64,000 nucleotides of DNA from Symsagittifera roscoffensis (Eukaryota; Xenacoelomorpha; Acoela; Convolutidae), in the NCBI RefSeq assembly GCF_963678635.1, contig NC_087062.1, positions 76,686,349-76,750,348 of the forward strand, written 5' to 3'. Of the stretch, positions 55,571-64,000 are shown piece after piece; the stretch's first letter is position 1; each line of letters opens with the position of its first letter. Below the pieces are notes generated by a model that was given only the letters and a program-made list of their open reading frames with translations, was not told the DNA's origin and made no database searches. Made by a program: the position numbers and the translations under genes.

Positions 55571-56023
55571 ATGTACTCTGTGGAGTTTTCGCCTGCTCTA
55601 GCACAATTTTAAGTGCGAGAAACAGTCTCGAGAGTTTTTCTGACACGATTGGATATCCCAATCCAAGTCTGGGACATGGTGGAAGTGGTGCCAACAGATT
55701 TCAACGAACATCATATGATCCAAGTACCCATCACAGAGAACCAACTTGGAACATTGCAAATGATGGAGGAAGTGTCTGAGCATGTGGGAAAGAACTACCC
55801 CGAGACTTCTGACTCAAAACTTGTGGCTCAACCAGTCGACGACTTCCTCTTTCTTTAGGAGAAAACAAGATCAGCCGAAAACCCCATCACAATAGATGAC
55901 GATGAGGGTTTCTCAGAAACAATGATACCTCAAAACACCCCTCCACAACAACTACCAGTGATGGAACATCGTTCAGCTCTGCGTTCTGTAGAGAATCTCC
56001 AGAACTTTTCTGCTGCTCATTAG
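55571..56023 (+). pseudogene. Gene U, copy 2
   Basis: A 150-codon frame from ATG to the terminal TAG, with two in-frame stops: TAA at codon 14 (where copy 4 has CAA) and TAG after DDFLFL (where copy 1 has TGG). The N-terminal two thirds are acidic and globular (DIPIQVWDMVEVV, MIQVPITENQL); the C-terminal third is acidic then Pro/Gln-rich (TIDDDEGFSETM, NTPPQQ, RSALRSVENLQN). No known family is recognised. Because copies 2-4 share the same stops and length, they descend from one damaged copy by duplication. Confidence 0.6.
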
Positions 56024-56296
56024 CTCTTTGATTAAATACTGTTGTAAAAAATTGTTGTTTGGTAATAACTTCGTTCTTTCTAACTAACTGATTTCTTCAA
56101 TTTCATTTTAGTTATGACAATAGATGAGACGTTCAGGGTAAATTGTTGAAAAACTATTAAAACTTAATTCAGTGCTCCAAACTTGCACACATGTTAAGAA
56201 ACTTGATTAATTTTGCACACATATTAGGAAAAACACTAGAAAATTTGTAAACAAGTAAAAAAAATGATGATTTTTGCATCTTGTCAAGAAAAATCA
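56024..56296. repeat. 3' flank and minisatellite after U copy 2
   Basis: Matches the flanks of the other U copies, then breaks at ~56,290 where the module shared with 61,482 begins. Confidence 0.55.
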
Positions 56297-56404
56297 AATG
56301 TTCACAACGATACTTTGGGTAGCTATTTTATCAAGTACAGTCGCTTATATTCTACCTTCCCCAAAGCTATGAATAATTAAATAACTATCAAAAAAGATTG
56401 TTTT

Positions 56405-56475
56405 AATTTCCATAGTTGGTCCAAGTGGATCTGGAAAATCTCATCTCATTTTTGATTGCTTAAAAATTGGTACTT
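56405..56475 (+). pseudogene. Maverick packaging-ATPase fragment (Walker A)
   Basis: One frame reads IVGPSGSGKSHLIFDCLKIG then a stop and PAFDKY. GPSGSGKS is a Walker A P-loop, and the context matches the FtsK/HerA-type genome-packaging ATPases of Mavericks. Only ~25 codons remain; the sequence then runs directly into the polymerase N-terminus in the opposite direction. Confidence 0.5.
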
Positions 56476-56950
56476 TTTGACCAGCATTTGACAAATATCA
56501 AATCCACAATATCAAAATTTTCAATTTTTTCCTGGATTGTAATCAAATCGGCTTTTGTACACAATAAATGCAATTTTTCGAACAAAATATTGTTCTCGTG
56601 TGCATAAAAATACCGATATTCTCCCGTTTTGACATTACGAAGAACAAATCTAAGAGAGATAATGCTTTTTGCAGCGGAATTTTTGCATGTTGTTGGAGCG
56701 AATAGTATCTCAAAAACTTTTTCTCCTAAGACGGGCAAACTGTTGATTGCTTGGAAGTTGATGGAGGATGCTTTTTGGCCGCGTGATAATTGATTTCTCG
56801 CTTATCGTAAGTCAAACACTTACAATCAGGACAAGAAATAGTTCCTGATTGACAACTTTTGCGGTGTCGAGCTGCATGCGTCCTAACATACCTGTTTCTA
56901 CAGTCCCAAACTGTACTTTCTCGTTTCTTTTCAGCGACGGTCTCTAAAAA
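56476..56950 (-). pseudogene. Maverick polymerase N-terminal fragment, copy 3
   Basis: Corresponds to the finger and N-terminal region of polymerase copy 2 (RNVKTGEYRYFYAHEN, LITIQEKIENFDI) and is cut at the ATPase fragment. It lies in the same divergent arrangement with U copy 3 as copy 2 has with U copy 2. Confidence 0.65.
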
Positions 56951-57999
56951 TGTAAGAGTTATTAAGTCTTAATATCAAGGATTTAGTATTGGGTACATAT
57001 CAAAATGGGAGATTTAAAATGTCTCAAAAATTGATAGATTATTTATACTGACTTTGAATGGTTGAAAATGATTGAAAACATTTTCAAATAGTAATACAAA
57101 AAAAGAGCGAGTGCTTTTAACGTAAAAAATCAGATTAGAAAAAATTTTAATTACTGTTGCTTAGGGAAAATCAACCAATCAAAATTGAGTTATGTTTCAG
57201 TATCACTGTTCGCTCACAAGATTGATAAGGTTTGGAATCAAATTTCCATAGATTTGCTTTGAAATCTTCATCAACTTTTAGTTATTCTCTCAAACTTACA
57301 TAAAAAACATTGACCATCTATTCAAAAATCAGCAATTTTTCCTTGACTACGTAAGAAAAGTTCAACGAACTTGGAATTTTTTTTTTGGAATTGCTAATTG
57401 ATATAACTTTCTTTCTTTTGTCTTAAATGGGCAATATTTCTTATTTTCACAGCAAACAACCCTTGGTCACTTTTTAATGCCATCGTTTTTGTGTATATGT
57501 TTACATTATTGGAATATTTAAGTCCTTAAAAGGGTTCTCTGATTGGATACGAGAACTAGAACAAAATTGAACTTTTTTGTGATTGGAAACGATAATGTGT
57601 AAAATGGAACTTTGTTTTCCTAAAATGGAACTTTGTTTTCGATTACCTAAAATTACCTTAAATGGACTTTTGTTTTCGATTGGACATGACTTTTATACAA
57701 GAATTCCAAAAAAAAACTGAAATCTGATTGGTCGCGACTACAATACAAATGAGGAAAATCACTTCTGATTGGTTAAGCCCACACATTCGAGTTGTAGGTA
57801 CCCCTCACTCCTAAGTAAAAAACTTTTTATTTTCAACTAAACCACCCTCAACTACCTCCTCTCTCGGCTTTAAATACCCTAATTTCAACTTACCTTCTGT
57901 TAGCTACTCCCTCTCAGCTATAAATCATTTTTGTTTTACTTTGTATTTTTTACTCAACTTATCGCTCAAATTGATTATCTCAGTGCAAACAGCGACCTC
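56951..57999. promoter_or_regulatory. Divergent intergenic region, copy 3
   Basis: Repeat of 54,561-55,570 with ATTGG boxes and a TTTAAATACCC string. Near 57,598-57,680 it has a local duplication (AAAATGGAACTTTGTTTTC) that is shared with the region before U copy 4 but absent before U copy 2. Confidence 0.45.
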
Positions 58000-58452
58000 A
58001 TGTACTCTGTGGAGTTTTCGCCTGCTCTAGCACAGTTTTAAGTGCGAGAAACAGTCTCGAGAGTTTTTCTGACACGATTGGATATCCCAATCCAAGTCTG
58101 GGACATGGTGGAAGTGGTGCCAACAGATTTCAACGAACATCATATGATCCAAGTACCCATCACAGAGAACCAACTTGGAACATTGCAAATGATGGAGGAA
58201 GTGTCTGAGCATGTGGGAAAGAACTACCCCGAGACTTCTGACTCAAAACTTGTGGCTCAACCAGTCGACGACTTCCTCTTTCTTTAGGAGAAAACAAGAT
58301 CAGCCGAAAACCCCATCACAATAGATGACGATGAGGGTTTCTCAGAAACAATGATACCTCAAAACACCCCTCCACAACAACTACCAGTGATGGAACATCG
58401 TTCAGCTCTGCGTTCTGTAGAGAATCTCCAGAACTATTCTGCTGCTCATTAG
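58000..58452 (+). pseudogene. Gene U, copy 3
   Basis: Almost identical to copy 2, with the same TAA at codon 14 and TAG after DDFLFL. One of few differences is TAT for TTT near the C-terminus. The strong similarity to copy 2 points to a recent ~2.43-kb duplication of the polymerase-N/U module. Confidence 0.6.
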
Positions 58453-59344
58453 CTCTTTGATTAAATAAATAAAAAAAACTGTTGTTTGGTAATAACTTCG
58501 TTCTTTGTAACTAACTGAGTTCTTCAATTTCATTTTAATTATGAGAATAGATGAGACGTTCAGGGTAAGTCATTTAAAAATTATTAAAACTAAATTCAGT
58601 GCTCCAAACTCGCACACATGTTAAGAAACATGATTAATTTTGCACACATATTAAGAAAAACACTAGAAAATTTGTACACAATTAAAAAAAATGATGATTT
58701 TTGCATCTTGTCAAAACAATCAAACACTTTTTGCACTTTGTAGAAAAAACTGAACTTTTTTCCGCAATTTATTGAAAGAAGTGAATCACTTCTCACATCT
58801 TGTCAAAAAAATTGAAACACTTTTTGCAGCTCCTTGACAATCAGAAAAAATATTACATCTTGTTTGCAAATTCCTTAGCAACGGTGAATTTTTTCCTGAG
58901 CATATGAGGGAAAAAAGATGCATTATAAAAAATTTTGTATTTTTTTATTGAAAAAATGACATGATCACTATTTACAAATCCATTACTATCAATAAAACAG
59001 TCAAATAGTTTTGCAAATCAAATTATTGGTTGCTCTATAGTCATCGTAAAAATCAATGGAAACGGAAATAAATAAAGATTTTTGACATGAATCTGATTAA
59101 AAGCTGAAAAAAAGGAAGAGCTTGACGCATAGCAGCAGCCATCCCGAACAATGTTTTTGCAGAGAATTGTGGATATATATAGGAACACTAACATCTACAC
59201 AATTCCATATTTGGAAACTTCACTCAAATTTCCAATTATAATTCTATTTCTTATTCTGGTTAATTGAATGACTCATATAGCTGACTTCCATTACAATTAA
59301 TCTCAAAATTATTTTTCTCATATCTCTTCATCTGATCAGTCTAT
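58453..59344. repeat. 3' flank and minisatellite after U copy 3
   Basis: 58,600-58,870 contains the ~35-base degenerate units. 59,032-59,400 matches 48,600-48,960 after U copy 1. No gene. Confidence 0.55.
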
Positions 59345-59872
59345 TCTCCAATTGATAAACCTACTCAAGAAAAAAGTAGTCCTAATTGTATTGAATTCTC
59401 AAAATAAAAACAAGAATTGGGAGATTTGCTTGTTTCCAAAAAAACCTACAGGGAGAAAATTTATTTTGAACCCTGCTTTCAACTATTCAAAAAAAATGAG
59501 TTGGGACAAATCGAAAAAAGACAGCAGTTCTATCTTGGTGAAAAAGAAGGAGAAGCAATCTCGGCAATTAGAAATACTGTTATTCACGGTGCTGAAAACC
59601 TTGGACTCGTTCCTTTAATGGAACTCACTTCTGACAAGGAGTCAATTATGGATCAGGAGCTTGCCAACTGCAACAAAGTCTATGACATAGCAACTTACAA
59701 TAGAAGAAAAGCTTGTTTCACAATCAAGAATTACAATGTTAACAAACCTCCCTACAACCACATTCGATTCTTCACTGCATAAAAGAATGAAGCAATGAAA
59801 CAAGTTGCCTATGTCAACTATACTTTGAACGAGTTGGGAGACTTTATGTTTGTTGAGAACTGTAATGTATAA
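59345..59872 (+). pseudogene. Gene W, copy 2 (C-terminal part)
   Basis: Frame from ~59,417 to an in-frame TAA at 59,780, then open again to TAA at 59,870. Conserved pieces shared with the minus-strand copy at 39.9-40.4 kb are GDLL, YFEPC.QL, YLGEKE, VNKPPYNHIRFFT and NEAMKQVAYVNYTLNE. The protein family is not known to me; presence in two Maverick-rich loci suggests a conserved Maverick gene. Confidence 0.5.
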
Positions 59873-59948
59873 TAATTTGTGATACTTATATTTTTGGCTT
59901 GTAATTTAAATGCTTGTCCCCAAAATCATTTTTTGAAAAGAATTCGCT

Positions 59949-60700
59949 TTGAGCAGTAGGAGTTGCAACAATGGCTTTTCAAAAAACTTCATCTTGAAAC
60001 TTCACAAAAAATTGGGAATTTTTCATATTGTTCTACAAGAAAAGTCCCAAAAAACTTTACTAACGATTATAGAATCACAAAATTTACCAAACTTGCAGAA
60101 ATTGGACTTAGACTCACAAATATCTCAATTTGAGCGGACTCTGCGTAATGCTAGAAGAAAAATTCACATAGGATACAGATCCGATACCAAAAAAAACAGA
60201 ACTTATAGAATATCGTAGAAAAGAAAATCAATTGAAAAAAATCAATCTTTACAACTACAAAGAGAAAAATATGATGAATTACTCAATAGACTTTCCAAAA
60301 TCTTGTATCATTATTGACGAATGCAATGGAGAAATTAACTTACAGAAATTGAAAGAAAATCTAAAAAGTTTTGAGACTATAAAGCTAGATTTCAGCCAAA
60401 TACGAAAAGAAAATATTCAATTTTTTGTACCCGTTTTATTTTGGTCCCGGATATTATTTTGAACGAATGGACCAAAAATTTCCTTTAGGAGGTCTAATTG
60501 GATACGAAAATTTCTGTATGAATTTTTTTTTTGCAAACCCAAAATTTTTAGACTACATGCAATTCTGCATGACTCTGCAGGATCTGTGAAATCTACTACA
60601 AAAAAGACTTGGGTATTGTTATGTTGCACCTAGTCTCCCCAGTTCATGCTTTCTTGGTCATGTGACTGGAATAATTTTCTGTTTATATGTTAAAATAACT
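59949..60700 (+). pseudogene. Unrecognised Maverick-associated remnants
   Basis: A series of plus-strand frames: SQNLPNLQKLDLDSQISQFE, then PKKTELIEYRRKENQLKK, a hydrophobic-acidic string SCIIIDECNGEI (Walker B-like), and from 60,420 FYFGPGYYFERMDQKFPLGG followed by a long aromatic-rich stretch with one stop near 60,590. They may be parts of one or two Maverick genes. The Walker B-like string could derive from the ATPase, but the Walker A fragment lies downstream at 61.6 kb, so this is not established. Confidence 0.3.
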
Positions 60701-61480
60701 GCTTCATCATTATATGCATTGTTCGATTGCTGATCATTTTAATCAAAAAAACCCAGAGAAAACGGTTAACGGAATGAGTTTGTTTGCTTTTGGATATTGA
60801 AAATATTGAAAACAAAATAGTGAAAGTGTTAGGAGTTTGCAGAGATGGACAAACTGTATGATATTCTTTTCTGCCTCCCAAAACTTTAAACTAACATCCC
60901 AATCTTCTTGGTGTACAAAGCATCTTCATGGAATCAGTTGGAACAGCGGATACGAAAAATATGCTGAACATGCACAATGTTGAAAAACCTAGAAGCAGCA
61001 GAAACGGAATTTTTTGCAAAAGGTTACGAGAAATGACAGCTTTTTTCAGAATTTTTGGAAAAAAAAAGTTTATTAATTTGGATGACTACGCTGGCTCAAA
61101 ATTTCAGTTTTTGATATTCAAAGATGAAGAATATTTTGTACCCATTTTGACATGCAGAAACTTTTAACTGTACAGAAAGAAAATCATTTCCATACAGTAC
61201 ATGGACTCAATCTTTTTTAACAAACTGTATATCATAATAAGCTTAAGGTACTACCTTTTTTAAACTTTAATTAAATGTCATTGTCAACTTTATCTTTCTA
61301 GAGTTAAGATGGTAGCTCAATGTTACAAGCCCGTATGTTTTAGAATTTTTTTTGATGAAAAAAACCCTGGAAATTGTTTGGACGTACATTTAATATATCT
61401 GTTTTAGTTTTTCTGTGCCAAATTTTTGTTATAGTTATGATGCTAATATGTGCAGTTGTTCAAATTTTGTTATCCACAAC
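60701..61480. other. Spacer with a short unassigned plus-strand frame
   Basis: A 79-codon plus-strand frame (60,928-61,167, with DDYAGSKFQFLIFKDEEYF) has protein-like composition, but I recognise nothing. The rest is AT-rich. Confidence 0.25.
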
Positions 61481-61589
61481 ATGTTCACAATGATACTTTG
61501 GGTAGCTATCTTATCAAGTACAGTCGCTTGTATTCTACCTTCCCCAAAGCTATGAATAATTAAATAACTATCAAAAAAGATTGTTTTAA

Positions 61590-61658
61590 TTTTCATAGTT
61601 GGTCCAAGTGGATCTGGAAAATCTCATTTCATTTTTGATTGCTTAAAAATTGGTACTT
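61590..61658 (+). pseudogene. Maverick packaging-ATPase fragment (Walker A), second copy
   Basis: Reads IVGPSGSGKSHFIFDCLKIG, a stop, then PAFDKY; the same fragment and fusion as at 56,405-56,475. Confidence 0.5.
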
Positions 61659-62130
61659 TTTGACCAGCATTTGACAAATATCAAATCCACAATATCAAAA
61701 TTTTCAATTTTTTCCTGGATTGTAATCAAATCGGCTTTTGTACACAATAAATGCAATTTTTCAAACAAAATATTGTTCTCGTGTGCATAAAAATACCGAT
61801 ATTCTCCCGTTTTGACATTACGAAGAACAAATCTAAGAGAGATAATGCTTTTTGCAGCGGAATTTTTGCATGTTGTTGGAGCGAATAGTATCTCAAAAAC
61901 TTTTTCTCCTAAGACGGGCAAACTGTTGATTGCTTGGAAGTTGATGGAGGATGCTTTTTGGCCGCGTGATAATTGATTTCTCGCTTATCGTAAGTCAAAC
62001 ACTTACAATCAGGACAAGAAATAGTTCCTGATTGACAACTTTTGCGGTGTCGAGCTGCATGCGTCCTAACATACCTGTTTCTACAGTCCCAAACTGTACT
62101 TTCTCGTTTCTTTTCAGCGACGGTCTCTAA
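61659..62130 (-). pseudogene. Maverick polymerase N-terminal fragment, copy 4
   Basis: Same content as copy 3, nearly identical, including the C2H2 finger DNA near 61,990-62,050. Confidence 0.65.
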
Positions 62131-63178
62131 AAATGTAAGAGTTATTAAGTCTTAATATCAAGGATTTAGTATTGGGTACATATCAAAATGGGAGATTTAA
62201 AATGTCTCAAAAATTGATAGATTATTTATACTGACTTTGAATGGTTGAAAATGATTGAAAACATTTTCAAATAGTAATACAAAAAAAGAGCGAGAGCTTT
62301 TAACGTAAAAAATCAGATTGAAAGAAATTTGAATTTCTGCTGCTAAGGGAAAATCATCCGATCAAAATTGAGTTATGTTTTAGTATCACTTTTCGCTCAA
62401 AAGATATATCAGGTTTGGAATCAAATTTCCAGAGATTTGCTTTAAAAAACTCATCAACTTTTAGTTATTCTCTCAAATTTACATCAAAATAACTTGACCA
62501 TCTACACAAAAACTAGCAATTTTCTTTGATTACATGAGAAACGTTCAACTAATTTGATACAAAAATTTTTTTGGAAATACTACTCGTTTTAATTTTCTTT
62601 CTTTAAACTTAAATCGGCAATATTTCCTGTTTTTACAGCAAACAACCCTTGGTCATTTTTTGTTGCGATTGTTGTTGTGTATTTGGAAGATTTAAGTCTT
62701 TAAAAGGGTCCTATGATTGGATACGAGAACTAGAACAAAATTGAACTTTTTTGTGATTGGAAACGATAATGTGTAAAATGGAACTTTGTTTTCCTAAAAT
62801 GGAACTTTGTTTTCGATTACCTAAAATTACCTTAAATGGAATTTTGTTTTCGATTGGACATGACTTTTATACAAGAATTCCATAAAAGAGAGCTGAAAAC
62901 TGACTGGTCGCAACTACAATCCAAATGAGGAAAATCACTTCTGATTGGTTAAACCCACACATTCGAGTTGAAGGTACCCCTCACTCCTAACTAAAAGTCA
63001 TTTTTTTTATCAACAAAATTACCTTCAACTAACTCCTCTCTAGTCTTTAAATACCCTAATTTCAAATTATCTTCTGTTAGCTACTCCCTTTCAGCTCAAA
63101 ATCATTCTAATTTTTTACTTTGTCTTTTTTACTCAACTTATTGCTCAAATTGATCTTCTCAGTGCAAACAGCGACCTC
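62131..63178. promoter_or_regulatory. Divergent intergenic region, copy 4
   Basis: Third repeat of the polymerase/U spacer, with ATTGG boxes and TTTAAATACCC ~130 bases before the U ATG. Its sequence is a mosaic: parts match the copy before U2 better (for example GCGATTGTTGTTGTGTATTT), other parts the copy before U3 (the AAAATGGAACTTTG duplication). Confidence 0.45.
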
Positions 63179-63631
63179 ATGTACTCTTTGGAGATTTCGC
63201 CTAATCTAGCACAATTTCAAGTGCAAGAAACAAACTCTGGAGTTTTTCTGACACGATTGGATATCCCAATCCAAATCTGGGACATGGTGGAAGTGGTGCA
63301 AACAGATTTCGACGAACATCATATGATCCAAGTACCCATCACAGAGAACCAACTTGGAACACTGCAAATGATGGAGGAAGTGTCTGAGCATGTGGGAAAG
63401 AACTACCCCGAGATTTCTTTCTCGAAATTTGTGGCTCAACCAGTCGACGACTTCCCCTTTCTTTAGGAGGAAGCAGGATCAGCCAAAAATCCCATGACAA
63501 TAGATGAAGATGAGGGTTTCTCAGAAACAATGATGCCTCAAAATACCCCTCCACAACAACCACCAGTGATGGAACATCGTTCAGCTCTGCGTTCTGTAGA
63601 GAATCTCCAGAACTTTTCTGCTGCTCATTAG
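63179..63631 (+). pseudogene. Gene U, copy 4 (best preserved)
   Basis: The only copy with an open N-terminus: ATG at 63,179, CAA at codon 14, then 95 codons to a TAG after DDFPFL, beyond which the same frame is open for 55 codons to the terminal TAG. The core keeps LDIPIQIWDMVEVV and MIQVPITENQL; the tail has TIDEDEGFSETMMPQN and RSALRSVENLQNFSAAH. A 95-residue product could be made as it stands. The internal TAG is shared with copies 2 and 3; a CTTTCTTTAG string there also resembles a 3' splice site, but copy 1 encodes Trp, favouring a nonsense mutation. Confidence 0.6.
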
Positions 63632-64000
63632 CTCTTTGATTAAATACTGTTGTAAAAAATTGTTGTTTGGTAATAACTTCGTTCTTTCTAACTAACTGAT
63701 TTCTTCAATTTCATTTTAGCTATGACAATAGATGAGACGTTCAGGGTAAATTGTTGAAAAACTATTAAAACTTAATTCAGTGCTCCAAACTTGCACACAT
63801 GTTAAGAAACTTGATTAATTTTGCACACATATTAGGAAAAACACTAGAAAATTCGTACACAAGTAAAAAAAATGATGATTTTTGCATCTTGTCAAGAAAA
63901 ATCAAACACTTTATGCACCTTGTAGACAAAACTGAAATTTTTTCCGCAATTTATTGAAAGAAGTGAATCACTTCTCACATCTTGTCAAAAAAATTGAAAC
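63632..64000. repeat. 3' flank and minisatellite after U copy 4, cut by window end
   Basis: Matches the flanks of U copies 1-3, including the ~35-base degenerate units from ~63,790. Confidence 0.55.

Larger units (their letters stand above)
61482..64000. repeat. Module repeat (partner 56,297-58,870)
   Basis: ATPase fragment, polymerase N-terminus, divergent spacer, gene U and minisatellite recur in the same order as at 56,297-58,870, offset about 5,180 bases. The left boundary lies at CACAA(C/T)GATACTTTGGGTA. It continues past the window end. Confidence 0.8.

Noticed and set aside
46926-63439. Minus-strand frames beginning MLRHFL.HL (near 47,321, 55,783, 58,212, 63,439)
   Set aside because: They are the antisense of gene U copies.
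63440-63470. 3' splice site (CTTTCTTTAG) inside gene U implying an intron
   Set aside because: The frame is continuous across the site, and copy 1 has TTTGGG there encoding Trp; no matching donor upstream was seen.
27000-64000. Search for a Maverick fusogen, or horizontally moved protease or kinase cargo
   Set aside because: No frame with a signal peptide, long ectodomain and membrane anchor, nor a kinase, could be supported; the decayed state may hide fragments.

Overview
This window is eukaryotic DNA made almost entirely of mobile-element sequence. I recognise no single-copy host gene, tRNA or rRNA. The relics are nematode-type: protein-primed DNA polymerase, integrase and cysteine protease of Maverick/Polinton transposons in the form typical of Caenorhabditis. 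With about 70% AT flanks and TTTNCAG-like splice acceptors, this suggests a Caenorhabditis-like nematode; the species cannot be fixed.

1-15,205 (minus strand) is a large, intron-free, comparatively GC-rich Ty3/gypsy-type LTR retrotransposon read leftwards: Gag-protease, RT-RNase H, integrase, then accessory ORFs. The first accessory ORF carries a macro (ADP-ribose-binding) domain. The second is a very long frame with a catalytically complete SGNH/GDSL hydrolase domain, a second degenerate SGNH-like domain and an unrecognised C-terminal region running off the left edge. Gag-Pol and this accessory protein are interrupted only by in-frame TGA codons and frame steps. 15,206-18,150 is a leader/LTR-side region with many copies of a short motif (consensus ACCCCTCCGGATT).

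18,150-27,000 holds older debris: a hairpin, palindromes, a decayed plus-strand RT retroelement (SGNH-like fragment, zinc finger, RT core, C-terminal domain; 19.9-24.0 kb), and a diverged inverted repeat (25.07-26.68 kb).

27,000-38,000 is AT-rich repeat DNA: two arrays of 0.8-1.1 kb units (about 28.1-30.8 and 34.0-37.9 kb) flank a Maverick remnant with the integrase C-terminus and a broken adenain-like cysteine protease. A CCAAT-motif array follows at 38.8-39.0 kb.

39,900-64,000 is a mosaic of Maverick modules. Two polymerase pseudogenes (minus strand) sit in a segmental duplication with complementary lesions. Two further polymerase N-terminal fragments are fused to ATPase Walker A fragments. 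A small unknown gene (called U here) occurs four times on the plus strand, three times divergent from a polymerase N-terminus; a diverged minus-strand paralogue (V) lies downstream of each polymerase. Another conserved Maverick-associated gene (W) is present twice. No Maverick gene here looks intact.

The two systems appear independent: a fairly young retrotransposon with unusual enzyme domains beside a graveyard of Mavericks that have been duplicated and recombined locally.
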